Origin: Chamaecyparis obtusa
Taxonomy: Eukaryota > Streptophyta > Pinopsida > Cupressales > Cupressaceae
Direction of reading: 5' to 3'
DNA length: 64,000 nt
Assembly (NCBI GenBank): GCA_027943335.1
Contig: BSBK01001877.1
Location: forward strand, 186,001 to 250,000
Of this stretch, positions 20,867-35,378 are shown in pieces. The notes beneath the pieces were generated by a model. It was not told where the DNA came from. It made no database searches and saw only the letters and a list, made by a program, of their open reading frames with translations. The position numbers were made by a program, and so were the translations under genes. Position 1 is the stretch's first letter. Each line of letters begins with the position of its first letter.

Positions 20867-22850
20867 AAGTAGAGAATGTTAAACTATTCTTGAAACAAAG
20901 AGAAGCTCAATAATTTAATAAAGGGATTACGAAGGGATTCCATTCTGGTGTAGGAGTTGTATTTAGATAGGGCATCCTAGTGGAAAGACATCTCACACCG
21001 TCATTATACGGTGGAGAAGAATTTGAAGCAACAAAAGAGTTTTTCTCAAGTTGTGCATGGTGAGATATCAAATCAAGAAATTGGAAATGCATGTAAAGTG
21101 ACCACTATTTAACATGAGAGTTTGTAGATTTGGGGTCACAGTCAGTGATTGGGAGAGCCCTGTTTTGGCACCAGTCATGTAGTACAAGCACTAGAATTGA
21201 TTTTTTTTGCACGGGCTAGGAAATTTTTGTATATCAACATGCGATAGAGTTTGGGGATTTTTTAGTATTGAACTAACTCTATCGCATTTAGTATCGCCAT
21301 GATAGAATTGAGTTTCTGGCATGATTCAGCTTCATTTTGTGTAAGTATTCTTGTATTGAATGTGTCAACCTCTCTTGGCCTAATGTGGATTTTTTGGTAG
21401 GTGAAGTGTTAAATCAGTTCCTCTCTTCTATTCTTAATTCATTCAAACTGCAGGAGGGCCCAACAGATATACTCAACATAGAATTGTGTACTAGTCTAGG
21501 CAATTGAACATACTGAGTCTTTGGCTTAATAGAAAGAGTTGGGTAATGTTGTTTCTGGAGACCTACGTAATTGTCCTCAGTGGCCTCTTTTTTTTTAATA
21601 GGTTATTTTTATATATATGTAGTGTCCATGTTTTTTTTAATACAAATTCTTTTTGTGTATATGCTAGTGCTATGGAACCTAAATAAACTATTATAAATGT
21701 AATAGATAATGTCTTCGGTGAAGGAATTTATGTACCACATGTAAACAAAAATCCATGCTTAATGCCATTTTGTGAAAAATGAGTTTGTCTATTAGCATAT
21801 CAGATTTTGTTACACCCTTCATGACTGTAATGTTTAAGTTAAGTATTGATGCAATTTTCTAAAGTAGCAAGTTCTATTGTCATTTTTTTTTTCTATTGGT
21901 TGTGAGGAGATCAAGAATTATCAAGAAAAGATATAAAAGTGAAAAGGAAAAGTTTCTAAGAGGTTACAAATATTGAGTCATTGATCAGGTATACTTTCTT
22001 TTAAGTAATCACTATGAAAATGGTTAAGTTTTCCTGAATTTTTTATATAAGTCATAATTATTTAGTATCATATTCTTAGCTGCAAGTTGCAAGTCTTCAT
22101 ACCATAAATTTTAGATTTCAACTCTTACATGGACAAAGTTGTAGGTTATATTGAACCATCTGTTATCTTTTTTGACTCTTTAGTTGTCAGAAAGACTAAA
22201 TTCACATCCTAGTTGTCATTGTGTTTGGGACATAAAGCTTTATTTAACTAAGTTAATTCTTTTAATATTGAGATAAAAAAATCTACAAATAAAGCCTAGA
22301 CTGGGGACTGCATAGAAAACTATCATATGAAGAACTACTGAAATGGCGGTATCAAAGTTCCTTACAAGAAATCCACGTATCAAAATCTAGTTGCAGGATT
22401 GAAAAAAAAGACAAGATAAAAAATTTCATAGGCCCATACAAGACACCCACCAAAATATAAACCATAAATTTATAAAACCCTTGCAAGATATCCCAAGGAA
22501 CGACAGGTAGTGAAAACCGAATAGATAGAAAAAAGAACATAACCATATGTTGCCTCACCTATTTGAGGTAAGCCAAACTCAGTCCAATTCTCTTAACAAT
22601 GGTACATATCTGTCCAAGTGCAACAACCTTCAAAGATTTGCAGTGGTAAAGAGAATCCCCATATTTTATCAGCCTAACATAGTCTTTGGCCACTTTGGCA
22701 ATGAGATTGTGAGCAATATTGACCTAGCCAAGGGCTAACTTGTAGTGATCTTTATCATATTAAACATTTAGCAAATCTCCATAAAATGGATGCACATCAT
22801 CTTGGCAAGGGAAATCGTCTTAGCAAGTACATCCGAAGAAGCAAAAAATA
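20867..22850. other. About 2 kb without a recognised gene
   Basis: AT-rich sequence with only ORFs under 70 codons and no domain. An imperfect inverted pair around CGATAGAGTT...AACTCTATCG lies at 21242-21287. Nothing else stands out. Confidence 0.5.
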
Positions 22851-23755
<905 letters not shown>

Positions 23756-24116
23756 GTTAGAATTAGTTGAACTAGACTCTCTTTTTTGTAGAATTGATTT
23801 AGTATAGAATATTTTCTAGCAGGATTTTTTTTTTAAAAGCAAGGTTTTCATAGCATTATATACCACTTGAGCAAAAGTTTTCATAGCTAAATTTCCTTGC
23901 CATAGTTAATATTGCTCTAAAGACTTACAAGTTAGTAAGTCATCGGCTAAAGGGCTGATAAACTAAATAAAGTTTCAAACATATGAACAGATAAAACTTA
24001 TACAAGCAAAAGCCAGAGCCAAATTGAATAGCCTTGGCTATTTGTCAGCGGAAGGTCCCTGCTAGAACAGACACATTTGTCACTTCATTAAGATGATAAT
24101 TGTGTACTAAGTTTCC
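23756..24116. other. Spacer between CDC48 relics
   Basis: No coding similarity seen. Around 24046 a phrase GGTCCCTGCTAGAACAG resembles, in part, the complement near 24990-25010, which lies beside the second copy. The spacer may therefore belong to the duplicated unit. Confidence 0.4.
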
Positions 24117-24895
<779 letters not shown>

Positions 24896-25043
24896 AGCCT
24901 ATCTCTCAAATAGTTCAAACAAAATGAAAAAACCACAGTTTCACACAGAGCAGAGCAAATGGATTGCTAGAGCCCAAAGTAGTCTGGAAAATAGAACAAG
25001 CAGGGACCCGCTGGCAACAAGTAGCAGAATGAGTGTGGACACC

Positions 25044-25111
25044 TGAAGATAAATATCTAGACTAATCACCGATCAAGATGTCGTTGGTGATTAGTCTAGA
25101 TATTTATCTTC
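25044..25111. repeat. Perfect 27-bp-stem hairpin
   Basis: 25044-25070 is the exact reverse complement of 25085-25111, with a 14-base loop (25071-25084). The stem contains ATATCTAGACTAATCACC. It lies 13 bases from the CACTA-like element. No coding content. Confidence 0.95.
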
Positions 25112-25124
25112 ATTTTTTTTTAAA

Positions 25125-25565
25125 CACTCTACGTTGCGTCGAAATTTTGACCCACATTCATCGCAAGTATGGCCTAGTTTGCTCTAAAATCTGACCATGC
25201 TATGTCAAAATTTGGCGTCATGGGTTTGGTGTCCTGGTCAGAGCCGCTAAATATTTTGACCAAATGTGGTCAAAATATGACCGTTGCGAGTTTGGCATCC
25301 TGGTCGGAGTGACCAAAGTTTTTGACCAATATTAATCTATATTGGTCGAAAGATCGACCAATATACCAACATTTGCCAATGTTATTTTTGGCCTAGATTG
25401 CCCTCATTTTCGACCAATATTGGCATCGATTATTCTATGGTTGCAGCAATGGGTCGATATTTCGACCTAGATAATAGCGATGAACCAGTTGGTCGACCAT
25501 TCGACCAAGTTGGGTAGAAACTTCGACCAATAGTGCGTCAAAAAATGGTACAAAATGTACTAGTG
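25125..25565. mobile_element. Small CACTA-like non-autonomous transposon (441 bp)
   Basis: The left end is CACTCTACGTTGCGTCG and the right end, read inward, is CACTAGTACATTTTGTAC. Both are followed by a TTTTGAC(C/G)CAC motif, and AAA flanks both sides as a possible 3-bp target duplication (25122-25124, 25566-25568). The interior is richer in GC than its surroundings and holds many TCGACC/GGTCGA subterminal motifs, as expected for CACTA elements. Terminal repeats match only partly, so the left boundary is less sure than the right. Confidence 0.55.
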
Positions 25566-25568
25566 AAA

Positions 25569-26980
25569 GAATAATTCTAGTATCTTATGTTAAATGATTC
25601 TAGTATTATAGTATTAAATAGTAGTAAATATGTAGACATTAGTAATCATACATTTTTTTTGTAAGTATAATAGATATCTATTAATATTGCTTTGTTTTCG
25701 GTTAGATTGTGTTAGAATTTTAAGTTTTTCATCAACGTTTCACACTTTGTGATCTATCATCATAATGATAATAGAGAGTTCAAAGAGATCAAAAAATTTG
25801 TTGTCTCTACCAAGAGTGGAAGGCTACATGAAGAACAAGGAATAAAGCAAAGATCACATGACAAACTAATATACAAAGATTGAAAAGAATAATATAAATT
25901 TATTAAAAAAAGTTTATAGTATCTAAAATTAGATAAGATAATGATTAAAAAAATGAAAAAATAGAAATCATAGAAAAGGAAAAAATATAAATAAAATAAT
26001 TTAAAAGATTATTTTTAGGAAAGTAAACCATTTGAAAAAAAAAGAGGGGGGAAAGTATCTATGAAATAAAATTAAGGAAAAGACTAAACTTAGTTAAAAA
26101 TAGAAAAAAAGTATATAAAAATATTAATATAATTGAAAATATTCATTCATCATAATAGAAAATATCTAGATTCAATTGCACAAAACACACATTCACATCT
26201 TCATCAAATAATAAGTTGAGAAGTTCATGAAAATCTATCTAGTTAATGCAACACTTATGCAAACATATAAGATACACAATGATTCTAATTTCACATAACA
26301 AACATAGTACCATCTTTACGATGTCCTCCCTTATACATACTATTAGGGGTTTATGATGAAAATGATAAAAAAACACTTATCACAGAACAAGGCCAACTAT
26401 ACCAAACATTCAAAGTAGCCACCACAAAACTCAAAAAGGTAAAACCCAAGTGGGGGAATTACAAGTCCAATATTAAATCATAAGAGCGTTCAATTTCAAC
26501 AATAAATTAAGTTTGACTAGCGTCACAAAATAGATAACGAAAAGAGAGTTAGGTGACTAATCCAATCATAAGAAAGTTCAAAATTTTAATGCTAGCCTCC
26601 ACACATCACAAACAATTTATAAATCAACCAAAATAAATTATCAATCATAAAACATGCACATAATAAGGTGACTAGTGGTAGCCACACTCAAGGGAGTAAT
26701 CACTTCATGACATCCAAAGATACTTCACCCTAGATGCATTAGAGAGGGTACCCACACATAATAAGTAGTCAAACCACCTATTACAATCATTAGACAAAGT
26801 GATCTCTCAAAGACATTTAAGAGAAAATATAAACATAATGTTTAGTTACAATTTAATGGTTCTCAAACATAAAAGAGTTATATGTCTATATTTGGTTTCA
26901 AGTTTTAACAGTTTAGACATCTAATGGGCACACAACTTCCCAGAGTTCTCAGTGTAGAACTCAGCAGTCTGATACAGAGT
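25569..26980. other. About 1.4 kb without a gene
   Basis: Very AT-rich, many A-runs, no ORF over 60 codons. Nothing recognised. Confidence 0.5.
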
Positions 26981-27354
26981 GTAATGCCCCACCAAGGAAC
27001 CTAAGAGAACTTAACCTAAACATGCAACTAAGTTTGCAGAATAATTTTTTTTATTTAAAGTTAAAATACAAGATAAACATCAATGTGGAAGTAATTATCA
27101 TTTACTCACATTAACACAATAACCAACATAGGTTACAACTCTCGAGGGTTCCCCGACAAAGATTATGTTAACATTAATTAATTAATTTAGATTAGGTACA
27201 ATTATAAAACTCAAACAGACAAATGAAAGATAAATGCACCGACACATATAAGATAACATAAATACAACTGGTACCATAAGGTATCCATAAATCTATGTCC
27301 ACTACACATGTTGCAGGGTATGTAATACAATAACCGAAAAGAAGTACACATGAT

Positions 27355-28456
27355 TGTTGAAAAGTTGATTATACTATTGTATATGACTTAATATAGTGTT
27401 TTCATTATGGCAACAAAGTCATATAGTGTTTTGGAGTCAGCGCAGATCATCAGAAGATCAGAAATTGGCTAAGTACAAAAGACTAGACAGTTAGCAGAGC
27501 ACCATTAGTTCAGAGCATCAACGCACATGCATATAGCCCTAGAAGATAAGATGGTAAGAGTATATTCATGCATAGTCTAAGAGTGCATGATCAGAAGATT
27601 CAGTATGACAAAGATATAGACAGTTGAAGTTACACAGATAGTGAATGCCAAAACAAAATAGTGTATGCAACCAACTGTTGGTAATTTGATTAGCGACTAT
27701 AATATTGTTTTGTAAAGGCTATGCGCCTATTGTAATTAGGTTGTAGACATGTAATTAAATTTTCTTGTAAATACGCTTGAGCCAATTCGCTTGGAAGCGT
27801 TGTATGTAATCAGTTAAAGGGCTAACCTAGTTAAAAATTTTTGTATGTGCATATAAATATTAGATACGCCTTTGTAATTAGGCATGGAAGTGGATAGAGA
27901 GTTGAGATAAGCAGAGCAGAAGTGTGCGAAGAGAAGATAAGATGTATTAGAGCTTTGCAAGAGGTCAAAGCAATAGCGCATCAACAAAACTGATCTAACA
28001 AGCACTGTCACAACACCAATTCATCTAGCAGATATAGTGTGTATCTGAGATCTGAAAGTTGTAGCCTTCACCATTTGAGTAGTGATCTCTAGGATAGTGT
28101 GTCCACACCCCTAATAGGGTTATTGTAAAAGACTCCTAACTGGGTCCGACCCTTGACAAGGTCACTGTACTAAATGTAATGTAAATAAAACTCCTAATAG
28201 GGTTAAGGATCTTCTAACAAAGATCACAAAACACTAGTGCAGAACATTAGTGGGAGTTAATTTCCATTAGAGTTTTTACCTATTCGGATTTTCTCGTAAC
28301 CATATTGGTGTTATGTGTTGAGTTCATGTTTCTTGTTTATGTTGATGTTCATTTCAGTACTTAAGAATTCAAGATAAGTTTAAGAGTAAAGTAAAAAGAT
28401 CAAATATAGTGAACACTGATTCACCCCCCCCCGTCTCAGTGTTCCCATTCCTAATA
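27355..28456 (+). mobile_element. Solo LTR with 5-bp target duplication
   Basis: Begins TGTTGAAAAGTTGATTATAC and ends CCATTCCTAATA, after GATTCACCCCCCCCCGTCTCAG. The pentamer ATGAT occurs at 27350-27354 and again at 28457-28461. The 3' end resembles that of the 1.49 kb LTRs at 2140 and 37453, so these are related families. No internal coding region, consistent with LTR-LTR recombination. Confidence 0.85.
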
Positions 28457-30297
28457 ATGATATCTCTGAATAACTGATACAAAGATACATGATCACAAGG
28501 AAGAAGAGAAAGAAGAACACAACTCCATCAATGAAGATCAAGAAGAGGCAATTGTCATAGGGATCATCCAGCACTAGTACACGAATGTCAGAATCTCAAA
28601 TGGTAAAAGAATCACTACCACCCGACCACGTGAACCTAAATGGTCCACTAACACCGTGCTGAGGAGATAGCAACATATCCCACTCAGATAACAAACACCA
28701 AACATAACAAGCTATGGAAAGGATCTTGAAAGATCTCTAACTCAAGGTGAACAAAAGATAAAAATAGGTAAGTCTAACTAATCCAAAGGAAACTGACACA
28801 TGTAGGATAACTAGACTATGCATAGGAAGGTGTCATCATGTACATCGAACCCTTGAGTTTTTTCCTGGTAATTTCTCTAGATCTCGTCACCCAAGTGACC
28901 ATACACGGTATCAATGACCTCTCGTACAGATGAAGCCATTAACTATGCCATGGGGCAAGCATCATCTCATACTCCATCTTAGTCTGTACTAGCACTAACG
29001 CTTGGGTGAAGAAGCATATCTTATTAGGTTCATTTTAATATCTCTCAATGTTATATCAAGTTATCACTTGATTACAAATACTTATAATAAGTGATCTTGG
29101 CAGCCACTTGTGGACCCCGGTGCTTATTGCAAGCCACCTCCTACTACATATCTAGGTAAACTACCCTAGGCTCACAGATCTCACATAAATCAAAATAGGT
29201 ATACAACCAAGTAATCCCAAATCCATTTTCAAACACAAGAAGTAGAAATTATTACAAAGATACCATAAATAGAATACAAAGCATCATGAGGTCGTATGGT
29301 CAAGTCAGGGTATAATTGGATCTTACACACACATCAAAACATAATACAAAAAACATGAACAATTGACACATACCTCGGCCTCTGTCTTCCCCCTAGGTCT
29401 TCTAGTATCCCGATATCACAAGAAGCACAAGAAGACACTTTAGGAACAAAGAATACAACACTCACATCATAGAAAACTGAAATTGAGTCATAGATATTTA
29501 AATTCATAATCAACTTCCATGTAGAAAAACACATTAACCTACTAAGAGAATCTTAGCATAAATATTACAAAAATGTCTTGATAAAGGAATATTCCCTATA
29601 GTCATCCTAAGGATTCCATAGAACAAAACGCCTAATTTTTAGTAAAAATATAACTCTTGTAAAATATGTGTTGCCAATTAGGACATTTTGAACAGCTCTC
29701 AAATTTAATACACATGCAAAAGAACATATTATCGTGCAATTACTCCATGCAAATGTACAACTAATTCATAAACAAACATACATTACCTATATTTATAATT
29801 AAATATGAAATATAAGCTTACTACAATGAATGCGCATGCAAAGATTTACTAACTATTTAACCCAAGTTCAATAAATCAAAACAACTTTATCATATAAATT
29901 CCTAATTATTCAATAATAATTTGGTACACAAAATGAACATAATTGTCTTAATTGAATTAATCCAAAACATCTAAATTACTTAATTTCAATAAAGAGAAAC
30001 ACGTATTTAAACCAATGTAAATATCATTTAAATAATAAAATAATTATTAATTGATATTAATTAGAAAAATAAGTATAATGCCAAAAGAAAGTTAATATAA
30101 TTTAATTGCAATATAAATTAAATTGTAATATAAATTAACTTATACTTACTAATTAGCAAATTAAATCTCTCAAATTACATTTAACAAAAAAAGGAATTAA
30201 ATAAATATCATAATAAAAAACTAAAACTAAAACTAAAATAACATTTAATTAAATTAAATTTAAAATGAATATTATTTAAGAAAGAAAAAATATGTGA

Positions 30298-30460
30298 AAA
30301 GGGGGCACACGGGGCCCGCACAGTACCCTGTAGGGTACTGACGTGCGTTAGTACATTGTGGTACTACCACATGGCAACTCCCTTGGGGACTATCGTGCGT
30401 CAGTACCGCATAGGTACTATGCACGACAACCCTACCTAGGGTATGCCGAAAGGTTGGGGG
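30298..30460. repeat. GC-rich island of short GTAC palindromes
   Basis: In otherwise AT-rich DNA this ~160-bp stretch contains at least six GTAC palindromes, the perfect stem CAGTACCCTGTAGGGTACTG and two copies of CGTGCGT(T/C)AGTAC. It is bounded by plain AT-rich sequence. Not coding. Confidence 0.7.
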
Positions 30461-33400
30461 GGTTTTAAATCCCCTCCATCCTTTATTAATATTATATTAT
30501 ATTTTATTTATTTTATTTTTTATTTTTTTAAAAACTTATAAAATCTCAATTTTTATATATTTTTTTCAACAGCAATATAAGTGTAAATATTAAATCAGAA
30601 TTTATATATGTATTTTATTTCACAACAACAATATATAAATATATGTATACATCAATAGAAATATATGTAATATATTTATATTGCCCTGTATACAATATAT
30701 TTATTTAATTATTCATTTATTTTTTATACAAAGACCTGAAGCAACCAATTTCATTTAATTTATATTCATTTTGCAAAATCAATAAGAATCGAAAAACATA
30801 GCATAATTAAAACAACAATCATTAAAATAAATTTATTTTCTTTTATCAGTAGGATTATATTTAATTTATCAACGCTTGATACTCCAAGATTAAAATTCAT
30901 GTATCAACAACATCTAATTGGGGAAATCCCAAACCTAGGGTTTTGAATCACGAATTCTTTCACAAAAACTCCTAATATCAATACAACCATATACCCTAAT
31001 TAATACTAATTTAACTGAAATCTCACAAACTTCTAATCTTAATAGAATCTATACCAGAATTTTGAAACAAAGATCACACGCAAGTCAGATTCCCATGAAG
31101 TCCAATTCAAAATACGGAGAAGATAAAGAAAAGCATAGAGCAGAGATCTAGGTAGGCACACAACCAGACACGATGAAGACACTTTTATTGTGAAATTCAC
31201 CAAACATAATCATAAGGAAATTCAGATCCTACCTCAAACACCGAAGAAAACATTCAAACGAAGACCAGATCTAAAGCCAAAATCCCAAAACCTCCAAGCT
31301 TTCCCAAAATTGAATTCTTTACCAAAACCTTTCAACCTATCTGCCCAATTTTCCTCCAAAACCTGTCTCCCCTCTCAAATGAATGCAATTCCCCTTAATA
31401 GAAATTCAATTCCCTTTTTTTTCATGCAACCCTAGAGATAACTCAACAACTAACTCCCACATCTTAATTAATTTAATTAAAAACACTTTTCATGCACAAC
31501 TCAACTTTGACTTTTTGAAACAGGTTTATAACTTTCAAAAACCAATTCACTTTTCAATAATGCACATTTTTATTATTAAAATTCATATTAAATAGATTAA
31601 ATATTTAAAGCATCCTAAACCACGCAATTAAATATTTAATTATTTAATAAAACACACAAGCATAATTAAATCTAATTTTCAATTAAATCTAAATATTCAA
31701 TTCTTTAAATTTTAATTAATTTTTCTCAAATAAACTTAAGAATATGATTAATATTAAATTTCTACTATAATTATTAATTAATAAATCACAGAAAATCACC
31801 CACATAAAAAATAAATCAACTGAATTCAAACGAAGTAAAACCAAACAAAGTAAAACTAAGAAAACACCAGAAAGGGATCCATGAATTCTGTCAACTAGAC
31901 ACATTCAGGTAGGGTAGTCAAACTGATACTTGTCCAATCCTAGGACAAATTGGCTTAAGTTAGGGTTTTGGATTTGTGTTATCTCCCTTCTCTTACCATT
32001 TGAGATATTGCGATAGGGCACACTCATCCTGACAATTCAGAGAAGTCAATGCTCAGTATCTGCAAACCTGCATACAAAGCCCACATGTACATACATATAT
32101 AAATATATAATAGACAATGGTGGGGATCAGTCGATCATGTGAATCTTGCAAGCAAGTAACTATGATTTCATCCCTCAACCACATCAATCATGTCAAATAG
32201 AAATATATAACAAACACATCAACCATACACATGCAAGTATGGCATTAGTAAAATCATAAGCATCAATGATTTCCTAACATATATATAATCATCCTAAAAT
32301 AACTATAACATTTATAAAATTAGACTAGGGGTGGGGTACTACACCCACTCCCATCCTATTCAGTACTAGCACTCAAGGCATGGGCGAGGCACAATTATCT
32401 TTTTAATGTTTCTATCCTAATGAATTTATTAAGTTATCACTTATTAAGTCAACTTACAAAGGATACCAAGGAAGCCACTTTAGGGATCCAACACCTCCAA
32501 CGTAAGTCACTTCCTTTCTATGCTCCTAGATAACCTACACCATTTCTCCCAGCAAAAGAACCAAAGAAAAAGAAAAACCAAAATCATAAAATATTTCTCA
32601 TAAACCAACTTAAACCATGAATGTCATCAAAGACAAGTGTTGGAGCGTAATAAACAATACCTCATCCTATACAAGGATCCAAACTGTCCATCCCATACTA
32701 AACATCTCAATAACTCAAATACCAAATCTCATAGTTCAAATTGCAAGATCAAAAGATCATCAAGCATCTCTCTCCAAACATGGAGTAAAACATAATTTAC
32801 AAAGGTCTTCATACACAATCATCATAAATGTATAAACAAGGTGACCAAGTTAATTAGGACTCAACAAAAATAATGGTTGTCACCTTTTTGTGGTTAAATA
32901 ACATAAAGATTGAGAACTTAATAGAAACCTAACATAAATCTCTTATAATCGAGACACCAAAATAATTTATAGATCAAAAGACAAGATTCCACCTACGACA
33001 TCAATCTATCCTAACTGACCTTATTCAACAAGGCCAAATTAAAATCCAATAAGAAAACACTATATTATAAAATACACCCATATCAAAATTCCATTAAAAG
33101 TAAAACAAACATTTAATTTTCTTTTATAAATTAATTTATAATTTTCATTATATAAATTAATTTATTAAATATAATTACTAATTAACAACATAATTAAATT
33201 CTAATAGCCATCAATAAGATTTACCTCTATAAATTAATTTATAAATTTCCCTATAGAAATTAATTTATTAAATATAATTACTAAGCAACAATATAATTAA
33301 ATTACATTAAAATAAATCTCAACTATAAGTTCCAGTTGATTATGACATTCCTTTTGTTATCGGTAGTCCAATTAGACTCTTATTTCTTCTTCTCTTTTTT

Positions 33401-33489
33401 TCTATTTTTTTTTATTTTTAAAATTCCAAAAATTAATAAATAATAAATTAATGAATCCTCGTCTTCCATATTCATTATTTATTGTCCAA

Positions 33490-34800
33490 AATGTTATAGA
33501 TGTATTCAAAAGCTAATTAGAGAGTCAATTTTATCTCCCTGCTTTAAAAGAATTATCTTTCCATCTTAAATACTTTCCATCTTCTCCTCTAATTTGCCTG
33601 ATTTATCTCAATCTTGGTCCTTGTTGCTTAATATTGTGAATTGGGTCATTAAGCCCCAATTTCTCCAAGATAATGGTTTACTTTTGGCAATTCAAAAGTA
33701 CAATTTTTGGCAAGGTGATGCTCATGTAGGTGGTATATTTTCGCACCACCTTCTTTTCAATTCTGATAAATTCACCCTGATGTTAGCAGCGATAAAGGAT
33801 TGTCTCGATTTGTCTTCAATTATGGCTTTTGATCATGCCCTTAATAGGATTTCCTTTGACGCGGGTTACAGGGGCAAGACTTTTGCCAAAACATGTGCTT
33901 TACTTGGCCTGATGTCCCATTCTCGTGCCTCTAACTTGGCTTTGGGTATTTCTTTTGTGGGAGGTAACATGTCTTCCCATAATGGCCTTGCTCCTTTGGA
34001 TATCCCTGAACATGCCTTGGATCCGTCTGTAGAAGAATCCTCTGCTTCTCTTGTTTCTTCTCAAGGTGCCTCAGGCTCGGAAGCTTTTCTACATTGTGAA
34101 GCTAACAGATTATGGAGCTCCTTGTTCTTATTGCCTCCTACTCACTTTTGATGCGGGGGTCTGTTCCATGATAATTAATTGTCCTTATCTATGATATTTT
34201 CTGGGCTAATATTTTTCTACATGAACTTGACATTATATACATTCTCTTATGATACTAAGCGGTTTCTATACCAATTTGATAGTTCACTCTCGGCTGATAA
34301 ATGAAGATGAATGTCTTCTACTTCTTTTCGGTGGGCTACTTTTTTGTTTCTTCTTCTTGCTAGGAAGGATTTTCCAGGTCCAATTTTGGTCTCACCGATG
34401 TAATCTCATGCATATTTGGACACTACTTTGTGCTTTAAGATGAAATGTATTCAAGATGTAAATAGTTTTGGGTTATACATGATGTAGTTGGGCCTCCAAT
34501 TGGCTATGGGTATTGGGTAGATTAGGTTTGGGTATACATCAATCCTCCTTTTTATAATTTTGAGGAATGCATATGTGCATTTTCATTATGTTTTGGGGAC
34601 TTATTATGTAATTTAATTGGGTATGATTTTGACCTTAGGTTTTGGGTAGCCTAGGTTTAATTAGATGATCAAATTTTGATCTTTGTATTATGACGGGTTA
34701 TGAACAAAGTTTTTCTTTCCTGGTTCTTTTCTTTGGGAGCCTTTTTTGAACTAGTTGATTAATATTAATATAAATATAAAGTTTTGCCAAAACAAAAATA
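33490..34800 (+). mobile_element. LINE-like insertion with 3' tail (boundaries approximate)
   Basis: This ~1.3 kb block interrupts copy 2 of the long repeat and has no counterpart in copy 1. It ends with AATATAAATATAAAGTTTTG followed by CCAAAACAAAAA, a 3' end typical of plant LINEs. It carries an intact 185-codon ORF. No RT or RNase H is present, so it is either a 5'-truncated LINE or another retrocopy. I could not find a target duplication. Confidence 0.5.
33594..34151 (+). CDS. Intact 185-residue ORF of unknown function in LINE-like insertion
   Basis: The protein begins with a hydrophobic/aromatic segment (SWSLLLNIVNWVIKPQFLQD), continues FWQGDAHVGGIFSHHLLF, then a helix-rich part (KFTLMLAAIKDCLDLSSIMA; KTFAKTCALLGLMSHS). 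A Ser/Glu-rich stretch (DPSVEESSASLVSSQGASGS) leads to its end. Composition is ordinary protein-like and clearly less AT-biased than the surroundings. The frame remains readable upstream of the listed Met, so the ancestral protein was longer. I do not recognise the family. Its place just before a LINE-like tail parallels the downstream ORFs of the two LINEs at 17-21 kb and 46-50 kb, but I see no sequence similarity to them. Confidence 0.5.
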   Translation: MPDLSQSWSLLLNIVNWVIKPQFLQDNGLLLAIQKYNFWQGDAHVGGIFSHHLLFNSDKFTLMLAAIKDCLDLSSIMAFDHALNRISFDAGYRGKTFAKTCALLGLMSHSRASNLALGISFVGGNMSSHNGLAPLDIPEHALDPSVEESSASLVSSQGASGSEAFLHCEANRLWSSLFLLPPTHF

Positions 34801-34900
34801 ATAATAATAGTAATAATATTTTTTTTTAAAAGTCTTAAAAATTAATAAATAAGAACAATAATTATTTTTTTAATTTATTTCAAAATAGATTTTCTATAAT

Positions 34901-35378
<478 letters not shown>

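Larger units (their letters stand above)
26981..32338 (+). mobile_element. Long LTR-like element, copy 1 (interrupted by a solo LTR)
   Basis: Opens TGTAATGCCCCACC and closes GGTGGGGTACTACA, whose reverse complement TGTAGTACCCCACC matches the start at 12 of 14 bases. This gives an LTR-type TG...CA end with a long imperfect terminal inverted repeat. The segment from about 28960 to the end is repeated directly at 32339-37292. It contains no coding domain; ORFs at 29334, 31190 and 31383 are low-complexity. A 1.1 kb solo LTR is inserted at 27355-28456. Calling the whole 4.2 kb (after subtraction) one LTR is inference. Confidence 0.45.
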
